64,000 nt of DNA from Sphingobacterium composti (GTDB taxonomy: Bacteria; Bacteroidota; Bacteroidia; Sphingobacteriales; Sphingobacteriaceae), in the NCBI RefSeq assembly GCF_009829075.1, contig NZ_WUQZ01000009.1, positions 48,654 to 112,653 on the forward strand, given 5' to 3'. A model generated the notes under the pieces. It made no database searches. It had not been told where the DNA came from and saw only the letters and a list, made by a program, of their open reading frames with translations. The position numbers and the translations under genes were made by a program. This document shows positions 35,293 to 44,909 of this stretch, piece by piece; within the stretch, counting starts at the first letter, position 1; every line of letters starts with the position of its first letter.

Positions 35293-36885
35293 ATGGAGCA
35301 AGAATTTTCAGGTCAAAATACAAATTTTAACAAGGCTAATTTCAACAAGAAACGCACAAGTCTAAACAATATGATTAGCGGTTTAGGAAAGTTACCTCCT
35401 CAAGCTATTGATTTGGAAGAAGCAGTACTTGGAGCTTTAATGTTGGAAAAAAATGCCCTTAGTGAAGTTATTGATATTCTGAAGCCTGATTCTTTTTACA
35501 AAGAAGCACATCAAAAAATATTTGAAGCTATTTTTTCTTTGTTTCAAAAGACTTCACCTATTGACATCCTTACGGTAACAGCTGAACTGCGTAAAATGGG
35601 CGCACTCGAAATGGTTGGTGGTGCATATTATATAACGCAATTGACTGATCGTGTTGTTTCCGCAGCGAACATTGAATACCATGCACGTATCATTTCTCAA
35701 AAATACATTCAACGTGAATTAATAAAGGTATCAACCGAAATTATCAATTCATCATACGATGAAACCTCTGATATTTTCGATTTATTAGATCACGCCGAAA
35801 AAAGTCTTTTTGATATAGCTCAAAATAATTTAAGACGAGACTCACGCAAGATGGACGACATTATGCGTGAAGCCATCAATAACTTAGAATTACTACGTGA
35901 TCGTACTGATGGTCTTACGGGTATTCCATCTGGTCTAACGGCTTTGGATAGAATGACCTCAGGGTGGCAACCATCCGATTTGGTCATCATCGCAGCTCGT
36001 CCTGCAATGGGTAAAACAGCTTTTGTACTTTCTGTAGCCCGAAATGCTGCCGTCGATCACCAGCGCCCTGTTGTTGTATTCTCTCTAGAGATGTCATCCG
36101 TACAGTTGGTAAATCGTCTTATTGCCGGTGAAACCGAAATCGAACAAGAAAAACTGAAAAAAGGTAACCTTGCAGATCACGAATGGCAACAATTACACTC
36201 GAGAATTGGTCGTCTGACAGAAGCTCCAATTATTATCGATGACACCCCTGCTCTAAACGTATTTGAATTCCGTGCAAAATGCCGTCGTCTGAAGGCTCAG
36301 CACGATATTCAAATGGTTATCGTCGATTACTTGCAACTAATGCATGGTAAATCAGAAGGAAAAGGTGGTGGTAACCGTGAGCAAGAGATTGGTAGTATTT
36401 CACGCGCCTTGAAATCAGTAGCCAAGGAATTGAACGTGCCAGTATTGGCTCTATCACAGTTGAGTCGTGCCGTTGAATCTCGTCCAGGAAATAGTAAGCG
36501 CCCGATGTTATCCGATTTACGTGAATCTGGATCTATTGAGCAAGATGCCGACATGGTATTATTCTTATATCGTCCAGAATACTACGGTTTGACAGAAGAT
36601 GAAGAAGGTCGCTCTACAGCAGGTGTAGGTGAAGTAATCATCGCAAAACACCGTAACGGTGAAACGGGCATTGTACCATTAAAATTCGTTGGTAAATATG
36701 TGAAATTCACAGATTTGGATGAAGACTTTGGCGGAATGGGTGCTGATTCATTTGGCGGAGGAAATGATTCTCCTTTCAGCAGCTCAGCAATGTCACCCTC
36801 TGCCTCATTCGACGATTTCATGGGCGGTGGGGGTATTACAATGCCATCACGTATGAATGACATGCCAGACGACGCGCCTTTTTAA
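35293..36885 (+). CDS. dnaB: replicative DNA helicase DnaB
   Basis: Hexameric 5'-3' helicase that unwinds the replication fork. The 530-residue protein has the N-terminal DnaB domain (about 35-140, DLEEAVLGALML) and the RecA-like C-terminal domain. Walker A is RPAMGKTAF, Walker B is MVIVDYLQLM, and LSQLSRAVESRP plus LSDLRESGSIEQDAD are family motifs. The long Gly/Ser/Met-rich tail after residue 470 is typical of Bacteroidota DnaB. No intein or insertion. It lies directly beside the candidate origin. Confidence 0.96.
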   Translation: MEQEFSGQNTNFNKANFNKKRTSLNNMISGLGKLPPQAIDLEEAVLGALMLEKNALSEVIDILKPDSFYKEAHQKIFEAIFSLFQKTSPIDILTVTAELRKMGALEMVGGAYYITQLTDRVVSAANIEYHARIISQKYIQRELIKVSTEIINSSYDETSDIFDLLDHAEKSLFDIAQNNLRRDSRKMDDIMREAINNLELLRDRTDGLTGIPSGLTALDRMTSGWQPSDLVIIAARPAMGKTAFVLSVARNAAVDHQRPVVVFSLEMSSVQLVNRLIAGETEIEQEKLKKGNLADHEWQQLHSRIGRLTEAPIIIDDTPALNVFEFRAKCRRLKAQHDIQMVIVDYLQLMHGKSEGKGGGNREQEIGSISRALKSVAKELNVPVLALSQLSRAVESRPGNSKRPMLSDLRESGSIEQDADMVLFLYRPEYYGLTEDEEGRSTAGVGEVIIAKHRNGETGIVPLKFVGKYVKFTDLDEDFGGMGADSFGGGNDSPFSSSAMSPSASFDDFMGGGGITMPSRMNDMPDDAPF

Positions 36886-36907
36886 TAGATACTTTTAAAA
36901 ATATTAT

Positions 36908-36947
36908 AAAAAATTGGGGTTCAAAATATTTTGAACCCCAATTTTTT
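36908..36947. terminator. terminator between dnaB and the glycine-lipid genes
   Basis: The arm starting AAAAAATTGGGGTTCA pairs with its complement ending in a T-run around a short AT loop. The long stem serves both convergent units. Confidence 0.85.
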
Positions 36948-36961
36948 ATAATTAAAATCAC

Positions 36962-37912
36962 CTATTTCTCTACAAAGAACCTATCTCGCTCAAACGTGCT
37001 GATATGACGTTCTTTTTTAGGTAAATAAATATCATCCAACGTAATCAAAATACCTGTTTCTTCCACCTCTCCAAATTCATCATTTAATGCTGTGCCAAAT
37101 GTCAACATTGTAGGCGATAGATTCATATATGTATTAATCAAAGGCGGAATATTCTCACCCAATTCTCGGATATGCTTATTTAATATTTTGTAACCATCTT
37201 TATAATTCAATCCATCAAATATACCAATGTATTTAGAGATATCTGTCTTGTAGCCTAAGTTGATATGCGCATATGGTCTCACTAGATTCTTGCGATCAGG
37301 AAAATAAGTTTCCATAAAATACATCAACAAATCACGCGCTTCTTCATTGAAATGAGGATACATGGTCACTTTTCCAAATAGGTACTTAATATCAGGATTT
37401 ATAACAACTAAAGCACCTAGACCATCCCAAAGATTATCCAAGGAAAATAATCCTTTACGATTATCAATTGATGGTTGGTACCTAGGTTGAACCCAAGATC
37501 TCCCTAATTCTATCGTATACGGTAAATAATCTTTGTTAAATTCATCTGAGAACTCAAAATAGTGAGAAGTTGATAAATGAATATTCCCATTTTCATCTAC
37601 AGATTGGTCACAACGAATAGTTCTGTAGCCTGCGATTATTTCTTCGTCTTCTGGGTTCCAGGCTATTAACTGATCATAATTGTGTGTACACGTATCATTC
37701 TCATCTATATCCAATGCTTGACCAGTACCCCCACCTGCAGCTCTAAAAGTAACTTCACGTAAACGACCTATCTCACGCATAATATTAGGCGCTGTATGGT
37801 AATTAACAAGATATACTTCATTATTACCGTTATTAGTATAACGTAAAAAAGCTTCTCTAGTCAACTCGGCCTTAATCAACTCTCTCTCAACTGGAGCTAT
37901 AATTTCTTCCAT
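36962..37912 (-). CDS. glsB: hemolysin-like GNAT N-acyltransferase, glycine-lipid type (GlsB-like)
   Basis: A 316-residue protein of the OlsB/hemolysin acyltransferase family. Typical stretches are EIGRLREVTFRAAGGGTGQ, ELGRSWVQPRYQ and LFGKVTMYPHFNEEARDLL. In Bacteroides the equivalent enzyme (GlsB) joins a 3-hydroxy fatty acid to glycine, the first step of glycine-lipid synthesis, with the neighbouring O-acyltransferase finishing the lipid. The function here is inferred from family and the two-gene arrangement; only 4 bases separate it from the upstream gene. Ornithine or another amino acid could replace glycine. Confidence 0.8.
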   Translation of the reverse strand: MEEIIAPVERELIKAELTREAFLRYTNNGNNEVYLVNYHTAPNIMREIGRLREVTFRAAGGGTGQALDIDENDTCTHNYDQLIAWNPEDEEIIAGYRTIRCDQSVDENGNIHLSTSHYFEFSDEFNKDYLPYTIELGRSWVQPRYQPSIDNRKGLFSLDNLWDGLGALVVINPDIKYLFGKVTMYPHFNEEARDLLMYFMETYFPDRKNLVRPYAHINLGYKTDISKYIGIFDGLNYKDGYKILNKHIRELGENIPPLINTYMNLSPTMLTFGTALNDEFGEVEETGILITLDDIYLPKKERHISTFERDRFFVEK

Positions 37913-37916
37913 ATAA

Positions 37917-38744
37917 TTATTTCTGCGTCTTCAAATCGTATACCAACTGCTTCACATCTGCAGCCCACTGTTTCTCATTTTTTGAATTATCAAATGTTGT
38001 ATAAGGAATACGCTCCCCTACACGAATAATGACACGTTGATTACGCTGTGCAAAAAACTCATCCACTAAATACAACATTTCTAAATTAAATTTTACGCCT
38101 AATCGATTTCGCCAATTAGAAAGGTTGTAAAAGAAATTGGAATTCCTTCCTTCTATATACACTGGAATTATATCCTTCTTGTATTTTTTTGATTTGGAAA
38201 TAAAACTTTTTTTCCACTCCAAATCCACTACTTGTCCATTAACTTTGCGTGATACTAAGCCCGCTGGAAACACCAAAAGAGCATGATCAGAAGCATAAGC
38301 CTCTTCTATTGCAGAAACAGCACTTTTATTTTGTCCACCAACTTTGTTAACCCCTACAAATAAAGGCTCTAAGTTAACTACATTCATAAGAATATCATTA
38401 ACTAAAAATTTCACATCACGACGCACACGTCCAATCGCCTGCATAAAAGCAATTCCATCAAGCCCTCCTAAGGGATGATTTGACGCAAAGATAACACTTT
38501 CGTCTTGAGGAATATTTTCCGCACCTTCCAACACCACATCTACCCCCAAATCATTAATCAAGGCATCAACAAAGTCTAACCCCTTTAGATCTCGAAACCT
38601 ATACATGATATCATTAATATCATCTTCATGAATAGTACGTTCAAGATAACTAATAACAGGACTTGGAATCCACTTTGCTAATCCCGGACTTTTTTTTCGT
38701 ATTACTTCCCTTACCTGTATAAACTTCTTTTTGTCTTCAGCCAT
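37917..38744 (-). CDS. glsA: PlsC-fold O-acyltransferase, glycine-lipid type (GlsA-like)
   Basis: A 275-residue lysophospholipid-acyltransferase-family protein. The active-site motif is SNHPLGGLDG, giving His and Asp five residues apart (HX5D) instead of the usual HX4D. The second conserved block is LLVFPAGLVSR (in place of FPEGTRS). In Bacteroides the equivalent GlsA adds a second fatty acid to N-acyl glycine. It precedes the GNAT acyltransferase by 4 bases, so the two form one unit. Role inferred from context. Confidence 0.8.
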   Translation of the reverse strand: MAEDKKKFIQVREVIRKKSPGLAKWIPSPVISYLERTIHEDDINDIMYRFRDLKGLDFVDALINDLGVDVVLEGAENIPQDESVIFASNHPLGGLDGIAFMQAIGRVRRDVKFLVNDILMNVVNLEPLFVGVNKVGGQNKSAVSAIEEAYASDHALLVFPAGLVSRKVNGQVVDLEWKKSFISKSKKYKKDIIPVYIEGRNSNFFYNLSNWRNRLGVKFNLEMLYLVDEFFAQRNQRVIIRVGERIPYTTFDNSKNEKQWAADVKQLVYDLKTQK

Positions 38745-38841
38745 ATGATACGATTTGCTACGGTTTTTATCTACAAATCTCGACGGGTAAAAATAAAAAA
38801 ATATGCTCTAATATGGATATAATTTACAATATTTATTCCTT

Positions 38842-38849
38842 TAATTTTG
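38842..38849 (+). promoter_or_regulatory. -7 box of the CBS-domain gene
   Basis: TAATTTTG matches TAnnTTTG, 74 bases before the ATG. Confidence 0.45.
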
Positions 38850-38923
38850 CTTTTCATCCATTTTTTTTGAATATTTAGTAAACGATTTGCAATAATTAAA
38901 GTTCAACTTAATAAAGCATAGTT

Positions 38924-39583
38924 ATGTTCATAGGACAATACATATCTACTGATTACCATGAAGTTTTGCTTTCAGACAGCATCGATTTTGCGCTCAATAA
39001 AATGACAGAAAACCATCTGAAACAATTGGCTGTTGTTGAAAATAATTTACTATACGGAATCATCACAGAAGACCATTTATTGGATCAAATTGATCCTATG
39101 GCAACTTTAGAGACAATCAAAATACTTTTTAAATCAGTTTATTTATTCGACTATCAACATATTTATGATGCATTACACACCATGGTTGCATTTGATTATT
39201 GCTTCATACCCATTTTGAATAAAACTCACGATTATCAAGGGGTTTTGACTAAACAAGGATTACTTGTTGCATTAAATAGCACATTGGGAAATGACGAAGG
39301 AGCTATTATTGTTTTAGAATTAGGTATACGAGATAATGCTTTATCTCACGTAGCAAGGATGATTGAAGCAGAAAACACCGCTATATTGAGTACAGCAGTG
39401 CACCACATTCCTGACAGTTCTAAACTCGAGATGACTATAAAAGTCAACAAAACTAATATTTCATCAGTCATTGCATCGTTGTGGCGAAACGATTATGTTG
39501 TAAAGGCGACTTTTAGAGATGGTGGAGCGCAGTCCGATATACAAGAGCGATACGACCTTTTGATGAATTATTTAGATTTATAA
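38924..39583 (+). CDS. CBS-domain protein upstream of nadK
   Basis: A 219-residue cytoplasmic protein. A CBS pair covers about residues 1-130 (HLKQLAVVENNLLYGIITEDHL and YCFIPILNKTHDYQGVLTKQGL). The last 80 residues (VLELGIRDNALSHVARMIEAENTAIL) resemble an ACT-like ligand-binding fold. CBS pairs bind adenine nucleotides, so the protein may sense energy state. It precedes nadK by 42 bases; this pairing is common in Bacteroidota, but a functional link to NAD kinase is unproven. Confidence 0.8.
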   Translation: MFIGQYISTDYHEVLLSDSIDFALNKMTENHLKQLAVVENNLLYGIITEDHLLDQIDPMATLETIKILFKSVYLFDYQHIYDALHTMVAFDYCFIPILNKTHDYQGVLTKQGLLVALNSTLGNDEGAIIVLELGIRDNALSHVARMIEAENTAILSTAVHHIPDSSKLEMTIKVNKTNISSVIASLWRNDYVVKATFRDGGAQSDIQERYDLLMNYLDL

Positions 39584-39625
39584 GCAATTCTTCGCACCTT
39601 TGTAGTGAATTTCAAACTTGCTAAA

Positions 39626-40519
39626 ATGCAACATCAGAAGATTGCCATATTCGGAAGAGTATTTAATACATCTATTACGCCATTTATTGAGACGTTATTT
39701 AATTATTTGGAAAGTAAAAAAATAGAGGTTGTTATTTACCAAGAATTTTACGACTTCCTCTTAAACACAAGCAAATGCCCTACGAATCTCCATACTTTTG
39801 AAGCGCACCACGATTTACCAAAAGATATTGATTTCTTACTAAGTTTGGGTGGAGATGGTACTATGTTGGCTGCTGTATCTGTAATTCGTGATTCAGGTAT
39901 TCCGATTGCTGGTATCAATTTAGGTAGATTGGGTTTTTTGGCTAATATTCCAAAGGAAAATATCGAATCTGCATTAAGTCAAATCGTAGAAAACCAATAT
40001 ACTATCCAAAAAAGAACACTATTAAGTGTAGAAAGTAATCAGCAAGAACTTTTTGGAAAAGATAATTTTGCTTTGAATGATATTACGGTATTTCGTTATG
40101 ATTCCTCTTCAATGATAACCGTAAATGCTATGATCAATGATGAATTGCTAAATTCTTATTGGGCAGATGGATTGATCATTGCTACTCCAACCGGTTCCAC
40201 TGCATATTCACTAAGCTGTGGTGGTCCTATTATAATGCCTGGCAGTGGTAACTTCGTAATTACACCTATTTCTCCACACAATTTAAATGTGCGTCCTATA
40301 GTTGTTTCAGCGGATATGACTCTTCAACTTAAAATTGAAAGTAGAACAGATAAATATATTTTAAGTTGTGATTCAAAAAGTGAAACACTTTCGACAGATA
40401 TTGAAATAACCATTCGTAAAGCACCATTTGAAATCAATTTGATAAGGTTACAAAATGACAGTTATTTTGGCACATTGCGTGAAAAACTCCTTTGGGGAAT
40501 TGATGTAAGAAACTATTAA
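39626..40519 (+). CDS. nadK: NAD kinase
   Basis: Phosphorylates NAD+ to NADP+. The 297-residue protein has the GGDGTMLAA motif, NLGRLGFLAN, the NDI motif in FALNDITVFR and TPTGSTAYSLSCGGPI, the full set for the family. I chose ATG 39626 (MQHQKIAIFGRVF) instead of the GTG at 39605, because it fits the family N-terminus and a near-consensus box CACCTTTG at 39595-39602 lies just upstream of it. First of the conserved nadK-porG-uppS-bamA-ompH run. Confidence 0.95.
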   Translation: MQHQKIAIFGRVFNTSITPFIETLFNYLESKKIEVVIYQEFYDFLLNTSKCPTNLHTFEAHHDLPKDIDFLLSLGGDGTMLAAVSVIRDSGIPIAGINLGRLGFLANIPKENIESALSQIVENQYTIQKRTLLSVESNQQELFGKDNFALNDITVFRYDSSSMITVNAMINDELLNSYWADGLIIATPTGSTAYSLSCGGPIIMPGSGNFVITPISPHNLNVRPIVVSADMTLQLKIESRTDKYILSCDSKSETLSTDIEITIRKAPFEINLIRLQNDSYFGTLREKLLWGIDVRNY

Positions 40520-40588
40520 TATAGTTTTGAACTTTAAATCACTACAATTATTCCAAAAATTTTATCTTTACAACCAAATTAAAAGACT

Positions 40589-41446
40589 TTGTTTTTTTTA
40601 CGCTTAACCATATTAATCCTGTTATCCATATTGTCGATAGAAATCTATGCGCAACGCATAGAAATTGGAGCTAATGGCAGTGTTACAGGTTATATGGGGG
40701 ATATTAATACTTCAAGTCCTTTATATTTCAAAAATCTAGGTGGCGGACTTTTCGTTAAATATAATCTTGACCCTACTTGGGGGATAAAACTAAGTGCTAA
40801 TCATTTACTGATTTCGGGTGATGACCAAGATTTTGACAATGACTTTCAACAGATTCGTAATTTAAAATTTAAAAATCAGCTAACAGAAGCTGCTCTTAGC
40901 ATTGACTTTAACTTTTTGACTTATTTTGATAGTCGCCATAAATCAAAAATCACACCTTATCTTTCTGCTGGATTGGCGGTAATTAAACATAATCCATATA
41001 TATATTATGACGAAAACAAAATTTATCTAAGACCACTAAAGCTTGAATATGATGCTAACTCTAATTCGCAAATATATAATAATTTGAATGTAGCCGTACC
41101 TTTAGGGATTGGTATTAAATATAGATTGAACAGCGAATGGTCTATAGGTGTAGAAGCAAAGTATAGAATTGCATTTACTGATTATCTAGATAATATCAGT
41201 AGAGAATATGCTACATCAGTTCCTATAGACATTGTTATTCCTAATGCAACAGTAGGTGTAGATGGTGAACGCAGACCCTTTGATCAAAATGATTGGAGAT
41301 ATTTGGCTGATCCATCTAATAATTTGAGTATAAATGCTGGTACAGCACGAGGTGATGGCAAAAGGAAAGATGGATATATGACAGCAGGAATTACATTGAC
41401 ATATACTATATTTGACCCTAATTGCTACAGCTGGATAAAAAGATAA
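40589..41446 (+). CDS. porG: PorG-like (DUF6089) type IX secretion outer membrane protein
   Basis: A 285-residue protein with a signal peptide (residues 1-21, ending IYAQ) and an outer-membrane beta-barrel of OmpA-like strands: IEIGANGSVTGYMGDINTSSP, YLSAGLAVIKHNPY, LGIGIKYRLNSEWSIGVEAKY and the ending AGITLTYTIFDPN. The order porG-uppS-bamA-ompH-ompH is the same in Porphyromonas gingivalis, where PorG belongs to the type IX secretion core. The start is a TTG, because no ATG lies near and the signal peptide begins exactly there. It lies 4 bases before uppS. Confidence 0.82.
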   Translation: MFFLRLTILILLSILSIEIYAQRIEIGANGSVTGYMGDINTSSPLYFKNLGGGLFVKYNLDPTWGIKLSANHLLISGDDQDFDNDFQQIRNLKFKNQLTEAALSIDFNFLTYFDSRHKSKITPYLSAGLAVIKHNPYIYYDENKIYLRPLKLEYDANSNSQIYNNLNVAVPLGIGIKYRLNSEWSIGVEAKYRIAFTDYLDNISREYATSVPIDIVIPNATVGVDGERRPFDQNDWRYLADPSNNLSINAGTARGDGKRKDGYMTAGITLTYTIFDPNCYSWIKR

Positions 41447-41450
41447 GAGA

Positions 41451-42188
41451 ATGAGTTTGAAGAACAAGATAAATAGATCAAAATTACCTCAGCATATTGC
41501 TATAATTATGGATGGTAACGGTCGATGGGCAAAAGGATTGGGCAAGTTGAGGGTTTTTGGACACAAAAATGGGGTTACAGCTGTACGTGAAGTGTTAGAA
41601 GGAGCTATTGAAGTAGGTGTAAAACACTTGACTTTGTATGCCTTTTCGTCAGAAAATTGGAACAGACCAAAAATGGAGGTTCAAGCTTTAATGGAACTTT
41701 TAATAAACTCTTTGAACAAAGAACTCCCAACCTTCCAAAAAAATGGTGTACGTTTAAAAGCGATTGGCTCATTAAATACTCTTCCAACAAATTGTCAAAC
41801 GACACTGGCAGATACCATCGAATTAACAAAAAACAATGATACTTGTGTTTTAACATTAGCCTTGAGCTATGGTTCACGCAACGAAATTATAGAAACAACA
41901 AAAACTATTGCACAGAAAGTAGCAAATGGTGAGATTAATGCTGATGACATTAACGATGATCTATTTAGTACTAATTTGCAGACTGCTGGAACACCAGATC
42001 CTGATTTGATGATCCGTACAAGTGGTGAACAGCGCATTAGCAACTTCTTACTTTGGCAAATGGCATATACCGAACTTTGGTTTTCACCAAAATTATGGCC
42101 CGACTTCACAAGAGAAGATTTATTTGGCGCGATTCTCGATTTTCAAAATAGAGAAAGAAGGTTTGGAAAGACCAGTGAACAGCTTTAA
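41451..42188 (+). CDS. uppS: isoprenyl transferase (undecaprenyl diphosphate synthase)
   Basis: Builds the C55 lipid carrier for peptidoglycan and other envelope polymers from isopentenyl diphosphate. The 245-residue protein has the catalytic IIMDGNGRWA, the FGHKNGVTAVREV and YAFSSENWNRP blocks, and the C-terminal DLMIRTSGEQRISNFLLWQMAYTEL-region motif. Complete and of normal length. Four bases after porG, so the two are co-translated. Confidence 0.95.
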   Translation: MSLKNKINRSKLPQHIAIIMDGNGRWAKGLGKLRVFGHKNGVTAVREVLEGAIEVGVKHLTLYAFSSENWNRPKMEVQALMELLINSLNKELPTFQKNGVRLKAIGSLNTLPTNCQTTLADTIELTKNNDTCVLTLALSYGSRNEIIETTKTIAQKVANGEINADDINDDLFSTNLQTAGTPDPDLMIRTSGEQRISNFLLWQMAYTELWFSPKLWPDFTREDLFGAILDFQNRERRFGKTSEQL

Positions 42189-42277
42189 TCGGTGTATAAA
42201 GCGTGTTTTTAATAATTTATCTTTTAACAAAAATTAACAACAGTTTGATGTACTTTAGCATCCATAATTAGAATTAA

Positions 42278-44854
42278 ATGAAGCAACTATACATTCTGAC
42301 ATTAACATTTATATTATTCACTTGGTCCAACACTTTTGCTCAAGTTCAAGGTCCTATTAATCTTTCGGATCCCGATGAATTTAGCTATTTACAACCAAAA
42401 GATTATGTCATTGCTGGTGTGACCGTACAAGGTGCACAATATCTAGACACAGATGTATTGATTACTATCTCTAAATTATCTGTAGGACAATACATCGAAG
42501 TTCCTAGTGAGGCTACTTCTAATGTGATCAAAGATTTAATGGCTCAAAATCTTTTCGAGGATGTACAACTTTGGGCAACACGTGTTGAAGGAGAAAATAT
42601 TTTCTTCGAAATTCGTGTGCAAGAAAGACCTCGTTTGACACGTATAGAAATCCATGGATTGAGCAAATCACAAACTGAAGAAATCAACAAACGATTAAAT
42701 GCAAACTCAGGTCGTATTGTAAATGACAATTTACTGCAATCTACTAAAAATACAATTACTAAATTTTTACGCGAAAAATCATTCTTATATCCAGATATAA
42801 AAATTCAGACAGTAAAAGACTCTGCGCAGACTAACAATGAAATTGTAGTAGTGGATGTGGAGAAAAACAAGAAGATCAAAGTAAATAGTGTTCATTTCAA
42901 CGGAAATGAAACTTTTACTGATAAAGAGCTTACAAAATACCTTAAAGGTGTAAAACCTCGTAAATGGTTCCGTATTTTCGGCCCTGGTAAATTCAAAGAC
43001 GACAAATACGCGGAAGCAAAAGAAAAATTAATTGCCAAACTTCAAGATAAAGGCTACCGTGATGCACAGATTTTGCGCGATTCGGTATACAGATTTGATA
43101 ACAATGAGGTAGCTATCGATATTGAAGTGTATGAAGGTCCTAAATATTATGTTGGTAATATCGACTGGACAGGTAATACCAAATTCACGGATTCTGTATT
43201 AAATATAATCTTAGGTATTGAAAAAGGAAATGTCTATTCTGAAGAAAAACTAACGAGCAAACTGATGGGACCAACACGTAATAGTGACGACATCAGTGCC
43301 ATATATCAAAATGATGGTTATTTGACATTCAACGTTAATCCTATTATCAAAAGAATTTACAACGATACTATAGACCTTGAAATTCAAATTTCGGAAGGTA
43401 AGCAATATACCATCAACAATGTAATCGTAAAAGGTAATGACGTGACAAATGACCGTGTAGTGTTGCGTTCTATCTATACAAAACCAGGTCAAAAATATTC
43501 GAGAGAGTTAATCATGCGTAGTATCCGCGAAATTTCGCAATTGGGTATGTTTGACGAGCAAAAAATCACACCTGATATCCCTTCATCTACAATGAATCAT
43601 GACGAAGGTACAACAGATGTTGTTTTCAACGTTGTTGAGAAGCCATCGGATCAAGTAGAACTTTCGGGTGGTTACGGTGCTGGACAAATTATCGGTACGT
43701 TAGGTTTGACATTTAACAACTTCTCCACAAGTAATTTCTTCAAAAAAGATGCTTGGAAACCTCTTCCTCGTGGAGATGGACAAAAATTAAGTATTCGTGG
43801 TCAAACTTCTGGTAAACGTTATCAATCGTATAGCTTCTCTTTCTCTGAACCATGGTTAGGTGGTAAAAAACCTATTTACTTTGGTTTGAGTGCTTACACC
43901 TCCAATTCTTCTTACGGTGGATTCAACTACTACACTGGAGAGCAAATGGTAGCAGATAGAGACTTACAACGTATTTGGATGTCTGGAGTTACAGCTTCTT
44001 TGGGTAAACGTTTGCAATGGCCTGACAACTATTTCCAAATCAATAGTTCATTATCATTCCAACGCTATAAATTACAGAATTACGGTAACTACTTCTTGTT
44101 CTCTGATGGTACAGCGTACAACATCAACTTGACGCAAGAAATTAGTCGTAACTCTATTGATGCACCTATCTACCCTACTTCTGGTTCGCATATCAAGTTC
44201 TCGGTTTCATTGACACCGCCATATTCAGCTTGGAATAACATTAATTATCAAACAGATGCTGACCAAATAAGATACAAATGGACTGAATACCACAAGTGGA
44301 AATTTGATTCACAATGGTATACTAAGGTGGCAGGTAAATTAATTTTGAAATCTCAAGCACAATTCGGTTACTTAGGTAATTACACAAATAGAACAGAAAC
44401 ATCTACATTCGAACGCTTCAAACTGGGTGGTGATGGTATGCAAGGATTTGATTTCTTACAAGGTTCTGAAATCATCGCAATGAGAGGTTATGCAAATGGA
44501 ACAATTATCCCTGCTTCAACAGGTAATGGTTACCAAAATATTGCAATCAATTCTGGTAGTCCGATCTATGCGAAGTATCAATTAGAATTACGTCACCCAA
44601 TCTTATTAAACGACCAAGCAACTGTATTTGCTTTAGCATTTGCGGAAGCAGGTAATACTTGGAACAAGTTTTCTGAAGTCAATCCATTCAAAATGCGTCG
44701 TTCAGCAGGTATAGGAGCGCGTATCTTCCTACCGATTTTTGGTATGTTAGGTATTGACTATGGTCATGCATTCGATCCTATTCCAGGAATGCGTACTGAT
44801 GCGTGGAGACAAAACTTTACCTTCAGTATTATACAAAATATGGGAGGTTTTTAA
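42278..44854 (+). CDS. bamA: outer membrane assembly factor BamA
   Basis: Core component of the outer-membrane protein insertion machine. The 858-residue protein has a signal peptide (ending NTFAQ), an array of about five POTRA domains (roughly 40-440; repeat starts include KVNSVHFNGNETF, YYVGNIDWTGNTKF and YTINNVIVKGND), and an Omp85 beta-barrel to the end. The conserved barrel motif appears as GGDGMQGFDF, a variant of (V/I)RGF, and the chain ends in phenylalanine. Followed by two Skp-like chaperones, as in other Bacteroidota. Confidence 0.95.
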   Translation: MKQLYILTLTFILFTWSNTFAQVQGPINLSDPDEFSYLQPKDYVIAGVTVQGAQYLDTDVLITISKLSVGQYIEVPSEATSNVIKDLMAQNLFEDVQLWATRVEGENIFFEIRVQERPRLTRIEIHGLSKSQTEEINKRLNANSGRIVNDNLLQSTKNTITKFLREKSFLYPDIKIQTVKDSAQTNNEIVVVDVEKNKKIKVNSVHFNGNETFTDKELTKYLKGVKPRKWFRIFGPGKFKDDKYAEAKEKLIAKLQDKGYRDAQILRDSVYRFDNNEVAIDIEVYEGPKYYVGNIDWTGNTKFTDSVLNIILGIEKGNVYSEEKLTSKLMGPTRNSDDISAIYQNDGYLTFNVNPIIKRIYNDTIDLEIQISEGKQYTINNVIVKGNDVTNDRVVLRSIYTKPGQKYSRELIMRSIREISQLGMFDEQKITPDIPSSTMNHDEGTTDVVFNVVEKPSDQVELSGGYGAGQIIGTLGLTFNNFSTSNFFKKDAWKPLPRGDGQKLSIRGQTSGKRYQSYSFSFSEPWLGGKKPIYFGLSAYTSNSSYGGFNYYTGEQMVADRDLQRIWMSGVTASLGKRLQWPDNYFQINSSLSFQRYKLQNYGNYFLFSDGTAYNINLTQEISRNSIDAPIYPTSGSHIKFSVSLTPPYSAWNNINYQTDADQIRYKWTEYHKWKFDSQWYTKVAGKLILKSQAQFGYLGNYTNRTETSTFERFKLGGDGMQGFDFLQGSEIIAMRGYANGTIIPASTGNGYQNIAINSGSPIYAKYQLELRHPILLNDQATVFALAFAEAGNTWNKFSEVNPFKMRRSAGIGARIFLPIFGMLGIDYGHAFDPIPGMRTDAWRQNFTFSIIQNMGGF

Positions 44855-44909
44855 TAGATTAAACTTTTTAGTATAATTGTTGTCCTATAGAAAAAGTAAT
44901 TGGTAGTAT

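Noticed and set aside
35293..36885. intein or insertion in dnaB
   Set aside because: All helicase motifs are continuous and length is normal.
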